A stretch of DNA of 5,981 nucleotides from Afipia sp. (GTDB lineage Bacteria; Pseudomonadota; Alphaproteobacteria; Rhizobiales; Xanthobacteraceae). The notes under the pieces are model-generated. The model had not been told where the DNA came from, ran no database searches, and was given only the letters and a program-made list of their open reading frames with translations. The stretch lies in NCBI GenBank assembly GCA_026400415.1, contig JAPLPA010000059.1:1-5981 (forward strand). Direction: 5' to 3'. The number at the start of each line of letters is the position of its first letter. The stretch's first letter is position 1. Of this stretch, positions 1 to 5,659 are shown in pieces. The position numbers and the translations under genes were made by a program.

Positions 1-152
1 GCCTGGGTGAGTTTGGCGCGAAGCCGTAGCTCGCGCACTGCCGGCAAGGCTTCGTCAAGCCGATCACTCAATATGCTCGGAGCCAGCGGCGCTTCGCGTC
101 CGTCGCGCAATTCGACGATCCGTCCATCTGCTTTAAGCCGCAGCCGTTGCAT
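1..152 (-). CDS. 5' end of a gene, possibly an XRE-type DNA-binding protein (partial)
   Basis: This open frame begins with ATG at 152-150 and runs off the left edge after 50 codons, so only the N-terminus is visible. The translation starts MQRLRLKADGRIVELRDG and ends LRLRAKLTQA at the edge. A good Shine-Dalgarno stretch (GAGGG, then six bases to ATG) supports the start. The first 20 residues look like a short beta-rich leader. The last ten resemble the start of an XRE/Cro helix-turn-helix, in which a phrase like LRxxLxLTQxEFA opens the DNA-binding domain. That assignment rests on very few residues and is inference; a different family is possible. Its promoter region carries a CtrA-like box and follows a hairpin behind the M15-type gene, so it is probably transcribed separately from that gene. 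Confidence 0.55.
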   Translation of the reverse strand, partial: MQRLRLKADGRIVELRDGREAPLAPSILSDRLDEALPAVRELRLRAKLTQ

Positions 153-158
153 GTTCCG

Positions 159-178
159 CCCTCTCGATTGAGCGAGGG
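159..178 (-). promoter_or_regulatory. Leader hairpin holding the ribosome binding site of the left-edge gene
   Basis: Read on the minus strand, CCCTCG, a six-base loop CTCAAT, then CGAGAGGG can fold into a short stem with one bulged A. The 3' arm contains the GAGGG Shine-Dalgarno sequence that lies six bases before the ATG at 152. In the folded form the ribosome site would be paired. Whether this controls translation is inference; a stem this short can occur by chance. Confidence 0.3.
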
Positions 179-192
179 TCGGCGCAATATCG

Positions 193-208
193 TTAACGAA
201 TCGTTAAC
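193..208. promoter_or_regulatory. CtrA-type binding box (TTAA-N7-TTAAC)
   Basis: TTAA at 193-196, seven bases (CGAATCG), then TTAA at 204-207 followed by C exactly matches the alphaproteobacterial CtrA consensus TTAA-N7-TTAAC. The palindrome TCGTTAACGA occurs twice, 11 bases apart, so the box reads the same way on both strands. It ends 40 bases before the start codon of the left-edge minus-strand gene, about where a CtrA site would overlap a -35 region. CtrA is the cell-cycle and motility response regulator of this class. Binding is inferred from sequence only. Confidence 0.5.
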
Positions 209-217
209 GAGGCTAAG

Positions 218-256
218 CCGTCCGGAAACCTAAGAAAACTCAAGACATCCGGACGG
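218..256 (-). terminator. Hairpin behind the M15-type gene, terminator candidate
   Basis: CCGTCCGGA (218-226) and TCCGGACGG (248-256) form a perfect nine-base-pair, GC-rich stem with a 21-base loop. It begins 13 bases after the stop codon of the minus-strand M15-type gene and precedes the promoter region of the next gene. On the minus strand it is not followed by a T-run, so a classic intrinsic terminator is not proven. On the plus strand three Ts follow, but no plus-strand gene ends here. Confidence 0.45.
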
Positions 257-269
257 TTTGCCGCCGTTC

Positions 270-821
270 CTAACGCATGCGCGCGTAGGAATCGCGCCAT
301 GAATGACGACGCCCGCCGCCATGGGCGAATCGCAATCCCATCTCGCGTCCGCCGGCATCATCGTAGGAAATGTGGATATGCTGCATCCGTCCTGCGTCGG
401 TCGAATAGCCGCCGGTCCAGTCCTTGAGCTGGCCGTAGATGCAACCATAAGGTCCGCGCACATCGACTGCCTTGCCTTGCGCATGCAGCGACATCACGCG
501 CGTGCCGGCAATACGGGTATGCCGAACCGTCGAGATCGCTTGTGTGCCGGGGCACGCGGCTTCGATCGACGCGAGTTTCGACTGCAACGGTCCGACAAGG
601 GCAGCAGATGACAAATGCGGAGGCAGGAATGTCGGGTCGCTTTTCACCAAAGGCGAATAAGACTCATGCCGATTGCGAATTTGTGCCTTGCCGCCGAAGC
701 CCACTCCAATACAGGGCATAGTCACGTTGCATTCCGGCGAGATTGCTGGCGCACGAGTACGCGCATCAGTGAGCGATGGCAAAACGCAAAGCGCCGCCAC
801 GGCGATAAGTGGTCTGAACAA
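270..821 (-). CDS. Secreted peptidase M15-like protein (D-Ala-D-Ala carboxypeptidase family)
   Basis: The 183-residue product starts with an export signal (about residues 1-20, hydrophobic core LIAVAALCVL, likely cleavage after TDA). A compact C-terminal domain shows the zinc-site pattern of M15-type peptidases: SLHAQGKAVD (His113, Asp120) and HIHIS (His148, His150). Members of this family cut peptide crosslinks or stem ends in peptidoglycan in the periplasm. Four cysteines (31, 37, 90, 127) could form disulfides. The start is TTG at 821: an in-frame stop lies 11 codons upstream, no ATG or GTG lies between, and GGAG sits eight bases before the TTG. The acidic residue usual three positions before the last zinc histidine is replaced by Gln147, so activity is uncertain. 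It stands alone between mgtE and the left-edge gene. Confidence 0.8.
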   Translation of the reverse strand: MFRPLIAVAALCVLPSLTDARTRAPAISPECNVTMPCIGVGFGGKAQIRNRHESYSPLVKSDPTFLPPHLSSAALVGPLQSKLASIEAACPGTQAISTVRHTRIAGTRVMSLHAQGKAVDVRGPYGCIYGQLKDWTGGYSTDAGRMQHIHISYDDAGGREMGLRFAHGGGRRHSWRDSYARMR

Positions 822-1045
822 GTCGATAGCTCCAGGGAAGAAGGATCGTGACTAGCGGGGGATGCCGCGCATTCGCGTCAGGATCGGTGTGTGAGAGGCG
901 ACCGACTTACGATTCGTCAGCGGCCCGCGAATGCGAGCCTTTTCGTCGCCTCCTCGGGCCATTCTGCGGCAAGGACGTGACGAAATGTGCGGACAACGTG
1001 GCGCGGAGAAGATCGATTCGCGCGAATGTGACTTTCGGCTGAAGG

Positions 1046-2473
1046 CTATTTCAGTCCGAACCACAACGTCGCGATCCCAAGGAACGCAAAGAAGCCAACG
1101 ACATCGGTCACGGTCGTTACGAATGTTCCGGATGCAACGGCGGGATCAGCCTTCAATCGTTCCAGCACCATCGGGATCAGAATTCCGCCGAGCGCCCCGG
1201 CGATCAGGTTACACATCATCGCAAGCCCGATGACGATGCCAAGACCGGGTATCTTGAACCACGCAACTGCAGCGACACCCGTGATGATCGCGAACGCAAG
1301 ACCGTTCAACAGGCCAACGAGACCCTCGCGCACAACGACACGCCATGCATTGCCCGATCCCAATTCGCGTGTCGCAAGCGCACGAACCGCAACCGTCATG
1401 GTTTGTGTGGCGGCATTGCCGCCCTGGCTCGCCACAATGGGGGCCAGCACCGCAAGCGCCACCATCTTTTCCAGCGAGCCTTCGAACAATCCCAACACGG
1501 ACGACGCCAGAAACGCAGTGGCAAGATTTACGAGCAGCCAGTTGAAGCGGCCGCGCGCGATGGTCCAGACTGAATCCGAGAGTTGTTCCGAACTGGCAAC
1601 GCCGCCGAGTGCCTTCAAATCTTCTTCGGCTTCTTCTTCGATGACGTCGACGACGTCATCGATGGTGATGACGCCGACGAGACGATCTTCGGAATCGACC
1701 ACGGGTGCTGCGACAAGATTATACTTGCCGAACATGCGCGCGACTTCCTGCTGATCCTCCTGAACCAAGATGCTACGGTGGTCTTCTTCCACCAAATCGA
1801 TCACCGGAACCGGGCGGGGGGCGCGCAGAAGCACGTCCAGATGAACCGAGCCTTTCAAATGCCGGTCACGATCGACAATATAGATTTCATAGAACCGCTC
1901 AGGCAATTCCGGCGTATCGCGCATATATTCGATGGCCTGCAGCGCGGTCCATTCCGCCGGCACCGAAATGAATTCGGTTTGCATGCGCCTGCCAGCGGAA
2001 TTCTCGGGATATTGAAGGCTGCGCTCCAGTGCAGCACGCTCCGACACCGGAAGCTTGTCGAGAATTTCCTCCTGATCGACCTCGTCCAGATTTTCCAGAA
2101 GTTCGACCGCGTCGTCGGATTCCAGCTCCCGAACACCTTCGGCCACCGTTTCCGGCTCAAGTTCTTCGAGGATTTCCTCGCGAACCGCGTCATCGACTTC
2201 GTTCAGCGCCGAGAAATCGAAATCCGTACCGGTGAGTTCAACGAGGCGCGGCCGCAACTCTGGCGCAAGCGCGCCCAGCAGATCGCCGAGATCGGCCTCA
2301 TGTAATTCGGCGACAATCTCGCGCAGGAAGGTCGAATTGCTTTCTTCCACAGCGTCGGCGATGAGCGTAACGAATTCAGGGCGAATGTTTTCGTCCGCAT
2401 CCCGCATCGGGTAGCGATCGATGACATTCCCGTTGCCGGCGAGAGCGGACAAGTCGTCCTGACGGTCAGCCAT
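1046..2473 (-). CDS. mgtE: Magnesium transporter MgtE
   Basis: The 475-residue product has the full MgtE layout. An acidic, Leu/Glu-rich N-domain (about 33-155) is followed by two CBS domains (about 160-222 and 224-283, the second with GVITIDDVVDVIEEE). A connecting plug helix (about 280-300) leads into a membrane domain with five predicted helices (about 311-475). Family hallmarks are visible: ASQGGNAATQTMTVAVRALA (349-368), and TTVTDVVGFFAFLGIA (453-468), whose Asp457 corresponds to the pore Mg2+-binding aspartate. MgtE is a homodimeric inner-membrane Mg2+ channel; the N and CBS domains sense cytoplasmic Mg2+ and close the pore when it is high. The ATG at 2473 has AAAGG a few bases upstream. 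Length is normal for the family. The gene diverges from the deacetylase pair. I see no Mg2+ riboswitch in the short leader. Confidence 0.97.
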   Translation of the reverse strand: MADRQDDLSALAGNGNVIDRYPMRDADENIRPEFVTLIADAVEESNSTFLREIVAELHEADLGDLLGALAPELRPRLVELTGTDFDFSALNEVDDAVREEILEELEPETVAEGVRELESDDAVELLENLDEVDQEEILDKLPVSERAALERSLQYPENSAGRRMQTEFISVPAEWTALQAIEYMRDTPELPERFYEIYIVDRDRHLKGSVHLDVLLRAPRPVPVIDLVEEDHRSILVQEDQQEVARMFGKYNLVAAPVVDSEDRLVGVITIDDVVDVIEEEAEEDLKALGGVASSEQLSDSVWTIARGRFNWLLVNLATAFLASSVLGLFEGSLEKMVALAVLAPIVASQGGNAATQTMTVAVRALATRELGSGNAWRVVVREGLVGLLNGLAFAIITGVAAVAWFKIPGLGIVIGLAMMCNLIAGALGGILIPMVLERLKADPAVASGTFVTTVTDVVGFFAFLGIATLWFGLK

Positions 2474-2579
2474 GCTCGCCTTTCACTGCCGATTAAATTA
2501 TTGACACATACTGCAAATACCCAATCGACCCATCAAAGCGCAATGCTAAATGTTCGTCGGATGCTTTCGGTCCTAGACA
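2474..2579. promoter_or_regulatory. Divergent promoter region between mgtE and the deacetylase pair
   Basis: These 106 bases separate two divergent start codons, so both promoters should lie here. On the plus strand a consensus-like -35 TTGACA occurs at 2501-2506, but no good -10 follows at the usual distance (the best hexamer near 2524 is poor). On the minus strand TTGATG, 17 bases, CAGTAT is a weak candidate for mgtE. Location is well supported; exact promoter elements are not. Confidence 0.4.
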
Positions 2580-3356
2580 ATGCTTTTACTCAGATTTCTT
2601 GTCATCATCTCGAGCGCGCTCATGTCGGCAGCAAACGCGGCCGATTGCCCTCGCAGTGGCGTTCTCGGCACGTCGCGCGTCCTCGTCGTTGATGCAAAGA
2701 AATTCCCGAATGTTGGATTGAAAAGCTTCCCGCAGACGCTTCCCCTTGCCGAAAAAGAGGTCGTTCTCACCTTTGACGACGGCCCCTTCCCGCGCACAAC
2801 GACAAAAGTGCTGGCGGCTCTCGCCAGCGAATGTGTTCTGGCTACCTTTTTCATTATTGGAAAAAGCGCCGAAACCTATCCGGATATCGTCAGGAAAACC
2901 GCAGCTGCAGGCCATAGTATCGGCCACCACACGTGGTCGCATCCGCCGCTCGACAGGATCGATCAGGCGGCGGCGCTCAAGGACATCGACCGCGGAATCG
3001 AAGCCGACGAATTGGCGCTTCACGATTCAAAAAACCGCACATCCACGATGTTCTTCCGGTTTCCCGGATTCGCTTCAACGCCGCCGCTTTTGGAATCGTT
3101 GAAATCTCGGCGTATCGCCGTGTTCGGTGCTGATTTATGGGCCAGTGACTGGAACGTGATGAGTCCTCGACAGGAGCTCCGTTTACTTTCGTCACGGCTC
3201 GATAGTGCTGGAAAAGGAATTATCCTGCTGCACGATACGAAAATTCAGACAGCGAACATGCTTCCCGAATTCTTGCGGTATCTGCGCACTAACGGCTACA
3301 AGGTCGTCCACGTCGTGCCAGCAGAGGCGAATAGAAGCGCATCGGATGAAAAGTAA
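2580..3356 (+). CDS. Secreted polysaccharide deacetylase (NodB domain), first of a tandem pair
   Basis: The 258-residue product has a signal peptide (about 1-20, cleavage after ANA) and one NodB homology domain (carbohydrate esterase family 4). The motifs appear in order: TFDDGP (64-69, catalytic Asp66 and metal-binding Asp67), HTWSH (117-121, metal-binding His117 and His121), FRFPG (159-163, Arg160), SDWN (189-192), and ILLHD (215-219, catalytic His218). Such enzymes remove N- or O-acetyl groups from chito-oligosaccharides, peptidoglycan or exopolysaccharide; the substrate cannot be told from sequence. The protein should act in the periplasm or outside. The ATG at 2580 is the first possible start, because an in-frame TAG lies at 2574-2576; no clear ribosome site precedes it. 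It overlaps the next, paralogous gene by 11 bases. All catalytic residues are present. Confidence 0.93.
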   Translation: MLLLRFLVIISSALMSAANAADCPRSGVLGTSRVLVVDAKKFPNVGLKSFPQTLPLAEKEVVLTFDDGPFPRTTTKVLAALASECVLATFFIIGKSAETYPDIVRKTAAAGHSIGHHTWSHPPLDRIDQAAALKDIDRGIEADELALHDSKNRTSTMFFRFPGFASTPPLLESLKSRRIAVFGADLWASDWNVMSPRQELRLLSSRLDSAGKGIILLHDTKIQTANMLPEFLRYLRTNGYKVVHVVPAEANRSASDEK

Positions 3357-4431
3357 CTTTGCGATTGCTGCCCACTGCGTTGTTTCGATTGCCTGTCTGC
3401 TGACGGGGGCGATTGCGGCATCGGCAGCGGTCGACTGTCCCGGCAACCCCGGCGCGGTTGGCACGTCTCGCACGATCTCCGTCGATCCCACCGAGCATCG
3501 GCGCATCGGCACGATGCAATATCCGGAAACGCTTCCGCTTCGCGATCATGAAGTCGTGCTGACGTTTGACGACGGACCGCTTCCCGCCCACACCAACGGA
3601 ATTCTGGATATCCTTGCTGGCCAATGCGTCAAGGCGACCTTCTTCATGGTCGGACGCATGGCGAAGGAATTTCCAGAGACGGCGCGTCGCGTTTACGACG
3701 AAGGCCACAGCATCGGTACCCACAGCGAGAACCATCCGTTTCGTTTTGGGGAGATGGCACCGGAGCACATCAAGTCGGAAATCGATGACGGCATTGCGCA
3801 TGTGAGCGAAGCGCTCGGCGATCCTGCGAAGGTAGCGCCGTTTTTCCGAATTCCCGGACTGCGCCGTGCCGAAGGCGTCGAAGCCTATCTCGCCGAGCTC
3901 GGCATCATGGTCTGGAGCGCCGACTTCCCTGCCGATGACTGGCGGCACATCTCTTCGACGCAAGTCATTCGCCTTGCCCTGTCTCGGCTTGAGGCAAAAG
4001 GAAAAGGAATCCTTCTGCTGCATGACATCCAGGAGCGAACGCTCGTTGCGCTCCCGGTTATCCTTCGTGAACTCAAGGCGCGCGGCTACCGCATTGTGCA
4101 CGTCGTTCCGGCATCGCAGGCGATGCCGAAAACGCCGACAGAACAGCAGCAGTGGTTTTTCAACGTCTCGCCCGACCGAACGCCGATGTCGAAGCTCTCC
4201 GTGCAGTCAGTGTGGCTGGCACAAGCGCCGCTGCGGTCCCGTCCATCCGAAGTTGTCCTGAAAACAAAATCTTCAGCAGTTTTCGACATCGATTCCGCAA
4301 ATGACATCGATCCCAAAGGCGTGCCGAAGCGAAGTTCGGATTTGAGCGCATCGAAAACGATGGGCCACACTCAGCTTCCCGGTAGCTGGCCGATCACAGC
4401 GTCCGGAATGACACCCGGTTCGGTTGAATAA
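3346..4431 (+). CDS. Secreted polysaccharide deacetylase (NodB domain) with C-terminal tail, second of the pair
   Basis: The 361-residue product has a signal peptide (about 1-28, ending ASA) and a NodB domain with TFDDGP (73-78, Asp75/Asp76), HSENH (126-130), FRIPG (167-171), DDWR (197-200) and LLLHD (223-227, His226). It aligns with the preceding gene product along most of the domain, including a shared DCP...GTSR segment at the mature N-terminus, so the two arose by duplication. From about residue 257 it adds a tail of about 100 residues rich in Ser, Pro and Lys, with no domain I recognise. A longer reading frame reaches back to 3205, but ATG at 3346 is chosen because it places a proper signal peptide at the N-terminus and overlaps the upstream gene by only 11 bases. 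No strong ribosome site is seen, so translation is probably coupled. The substrate is unknown. Confidence 0.92.
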   Translation: MKSNFAIAAHCVVSIACLLTGAIAASAAVDCPGNPGAVGTSRTISVDPTEHRRIGTMQYPETLPLRDHEVVLTFDDGPLPAHTNGILDILAGQCVKATFFMVGRMAKEFPETARRVYDEGHSIGTHSENHPFRFGEMAPEHIKSEIDDGIAHVSEALGDPAKVAPFFRIPGLRRAEGVEAYLAELGIMVWSADFPADDWRHISSTQVIRLALSRLEAKGKGILLLHDIQERTLVALPVILRELKARGYRIVHVVPASQAMPKTPTEQQQWFFNVSPDRTPMSKLSVQSVWLAQAPLRSRPSEVVLKTKSSAVFDIDSANDIDPKGVPKRSSDLSASKTMGHTQLPGSWPITASGMTPGSVE

Positions 4432-4543
4432 TTCTTGGAAACAGCAACGGGACGACTGAATCCGTAGGTCAATCTGTCCAATAAAGTGATGGTGCGCTCG
4501 GAGGATGTCGCCCTATTTCGCCATTTCAATGGGTTAGCGCAAA

Positions 4544-4600
4544 GGTGCGGGCATAAAGTTGCTTTGAGGCTCAAATGCTTCTTTGAACACTCCCCGCACC
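4544..4600. repeat. Palindromic repeat element, copy A
   Basis: GGTGCGGG (4544-4551) and CCCGCACC (4593-4600) form a perfect eight-base-pair outer stem. Inside, AAAG (4555-4558) can pair with CTTT (4581-4584), and TTTGA (4563-4567) with TCAAA (4571-4575) around a GGC loop. TTAG (4534) and CTAA (4610) may extend the palindrome outward. About 70% of positions match the element at 5485-5544 by hand alignment. It lies between convergent gene ends (deacetylase and the 57-codon gene), so it may work as a two-way terminator or be a member of a dispersed palindromic repeat family. Confidence 0.6.
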
Positions 4601-4618
4601 CAAAAGCACCTAAGCATT

Positions 4619-4652
4619 AGCCATGCGTCGTTGCCGTACGTTTCTCATGGCT
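4619..4652 (-). terminator. Hairpin behind the 57-codon gene, weak terminator candidate
   Basis: AGCCATG (4619-4625) and CATGGCT (4646-4652) form a seven-base-pair stem with a 20-base loop. It starts about 20 bases after the stop codon of the minus-strand gene at 4673-4846. No T-run follows on the minus strand, so a terminator role is only suggested by position. Confidence 0.25.
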
Positions 4653-4672
4653 GCGTTGTTGACGGCATAGCG

Positions 4673-4846
4673 TTAGAATCCGGGAATGACCCTAGCATTC
4701 ATATCGAGAAGCATTTGCTTATCGAGAACGCGGGCTAAATCTCGGATCACCGTTTGACTTTCAATCGCTCGCAGCCGTGCATTCCCGAACTGCAACGGTA
4801 TTGTGCGGGGAAACATTACTTTGATGACATTATCCACTATAGTCAT
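4673..4846 (-). CDS. Small hypothetical protein (57 aa), second gene of a minus-strand pair
   Basis: I do not recognise this protein. Its ATG (4846-4844) overlaps the TGA stop of the upstream gene in an ATGA junction, a common sign of translational coupling. The frame runs 57 codons to TAA at 4675-4673. The product begins MTIVDNVIKVMFPRTIP and continues into a segment with helix-like spacing of hydrophobic and charged residues (RLRAIESQTVIRDLARVLDK, then QMLLDMNARVIPGF). It has no signal peptide or membrane segment and looks cytoplasmic. Composition is that of an ordinary soluble protein rather than a shadow frame. Alternative starts are GTG at 4837 and ATG at 4816, but the overlap favours 4846. 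Function is unknown; the pairing suggests it works with the 62-residue protein encoded just upstream. Confidence 0.6.
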   Translation of the reverse strand: MTIVDNVIKVMFPRTIPLQFGNARLRAIESQTVIRDLARVLDKQMLLDMNARVIPGF

Positions 4847-5031
4847 GACTTGGTTTTAACTCGTTCAACGTCACGCATATCATTGTGGTGCATTACGCTA
4901 GTGCGTTTGTCATCCCAAGCAATCTTCACCGACGACCAATCATTCTCAGTAACTCGGCCTTCGTCGGAGTGATCCTTTTTCCAGCACACGCGGGTTCCAG
5001 CGGCAAGAGTCTTTGATTCTTCACGCGTCAT
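4843..5031 (-). CDS. Small hypothetical protein (62 aa), SH3-like beta fold suspected, first gene of the pair
   Basis: The product begins MTREESKTLAAGTRVCW and has an alternating beta-strand pattern: GTRVCW, EGRVTEND, WSSVKIAWDD, TSVMHHNDM, VERV. Repeated short strands with Gly/Asp turns and paired tryptophans resemble small SH3/Tudor-like barrels in hypothetical proteins of soil alphaproteobacteria; that likeness is an impression, not a search result. No signal peptide is seen, so it is probably cytoplasmic. ATG at 5031 is preferred because GGTGAG lies four bases before it; GTG at 5040 would add three residues but has no ribosome site. Its stop overlaps the start of the 57-codon gene (ATGA). 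It diverges from the 75-codon gene starting at 5181, and the 149 bases between them should hold both promoters. Confidence 0.7.
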   Translation of the reverse strand: MTREESKTLAAGTRVCWKKDHSDEGRVTENDWSSVKIAWDDKRTSVMHHNDMRDVERVKTKS

Positions 5032-5180
5032 ATCGCTCACCGAAACATGGAATTTGCCTGTGCAATAAAGTAATGGGCGTCAGCGGATAGGAACGCAAGC
5101 TATTACTATTGACCATATGAATTTTGGTCCTGCGACTTATCATTAACTTCGCAAAAGGCGCATCCGACAGGGAAAATGAA

Positions 5181-5408
5181 ATGGCATCCGCTCTTGAGTC
5201 AACCATGGACGAATTTGAAGCCGCGCTTACGGCAGTGCTTTCAGCATCGCACGGAGACAGACGCGCGTTTTCTCCCGAACTACAACAGCGACTTGCAAAT
5301 TCGCGCGTCAATGTAGATCGGGCGCTAACTTCACGTAGTGGCGCGGAGAACGAATTTCGAGCGGCAGTTGATCGTGCTTTTGGAACTGCACGACAAAACT
5401 TTCGTTAA
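5181..5408 (+). CDS. Small hypothetical protein (75 aa), helical
   Basis: I do not recognise this protein. It starts MASALESTMDEFEAALTAV and is rich in Ala, Arg, Glu and Ser, with heptad-like spacing that suggests two or three amphipathic helices (about 3-20, 28-45 and 52-72). It has no signal peptide, membrane segment or cysteine. The frame stays open upstream to a TTG at 5124, but ATG at 5181 has AGGG eight bases before it and is the better start. The opposite strand also has an open frame here, but it is Ser/Cys-rich and unprotein-like. The gene diverges from the minus-strand tiny gene pair. Function is unknown. Confidence 0.5.
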   Translation: MASALESTMDEFEAALTAVLSASHGDRRAFSPELQQRLANSRVNVDRALTSRSGAENEFRAAVDRAFGTARQNFR

Positions 5409-5439
5409 GTGAAAGTGAGCTGAATTGACGAGACGAGGT

Positions 5440-5460
5440 GGTGCGCCGGAGGGCGTGGCC
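5440..5460 (+). terminator. Weak hairpin behind the 75-codon gene
   Basis: TGCGCC, loop GGAG, GGCGTG can form a six-pair stem including G-U pairs, starting about 30 bases after the stop at 5408 and followed closely by TTTCATT. The T-run is short, so this is a weak intrinsic terminator candidate. Confidence 0.25.
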
Positions 5461-5484
5461 TTTCATTGCCAATCGCTTAGTTTG

Positions 5485-5544
5485 AGGTGCGGGCCAAAAA
5501 GTACCTTTGAAGCCTAAAGCTTATCTTGAAAGGCACCTGCACCT
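5485..5544. repeat. Palindromic repeat element, copy B
   Basis: AGGTGC (5485-5490) and GCACCT (5539-5544) form the outer stem, CCTTT (5504-5508) and AAAGG (5529-5533) an inner stem, and AAGC (5510-5513) and GCTT (5519-5522) the tip around CTAAA. The first ten bases, AGGTGCGGGC, are identical to copy A, and the same nested three-stem layout is kept although many bases differ. A TTAG lies upstream in both copies. It sits between convergent gene ends (the 75-codon gene and the RlpA-like gene). GCACCT is duplicated in tandem at its 3' side (5533-5544 region). Confidence 0.6.
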
Positions 5545-5659
5545 GCCCGATCCTCTTTTGCGCGTGCCTAGCGGAGAGTAATGGGGCAGCATTTTCAGCG
5601 GGGTTGCTTCCGCACGCTGTTTCCCGCAGCCCATTTTCGGCATTGGCAAACTAGCTCGA

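Noticed and set aside
1016..1027. Perfect 12-base palindrome ATTCGCGCGAAT behind mgtE
   Set aside because: It has no loop or T-run, so it is not a terminator, and a single short palindrome is not enough to claim an operator.
1583..2305. Long plus-strand open frame of 240 codons inside mgtE
   Set aside because: It is the antisense shadow of mgtE, whose domains and hallmark motifs are clear on the minus strand; the antisense product has no recognisable fold or start signals.
3289..4101. Minus-strand open frame of 270 codons opposite the second deacetylase
   Set aside because: It is antisense to an intact NodB-domain gene with all motifs; the translation is Arg/Lys-rich and unprotein-like.
4623..4670. 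Fifteen-codon plus-strand frame MRRCRTFLMAALLTA, like a cut-off signal peptide
   Set aside because: No mature protein follows in any frame, and the stretch overlaps a hairpin behind the minus-strand gene, so it is probably chance.
4703..4728. Direct repeat ATCGAGAA with an AAGC/GCTT hairpin between the copies
   Set aside because: It lies inside the 57-codon gene and is explained by its codons (RVLDK and LLDM segments).
4681..4787. Eight-base inverted repeat CGGGAATG / CATTCCCG spanning about 100 bases, considered as ends of a small mobile element
   Set aside because: Both arms fall within the 57-codon gene, no target-site duplication is seen, and the match is short.
5021..5311. Minus-strand frame of 96 codons overlapping the divergent small genes
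   Set aside because: Ser/Cys-rich translation with no ribosome site; it overlaps better candidates on both sides.
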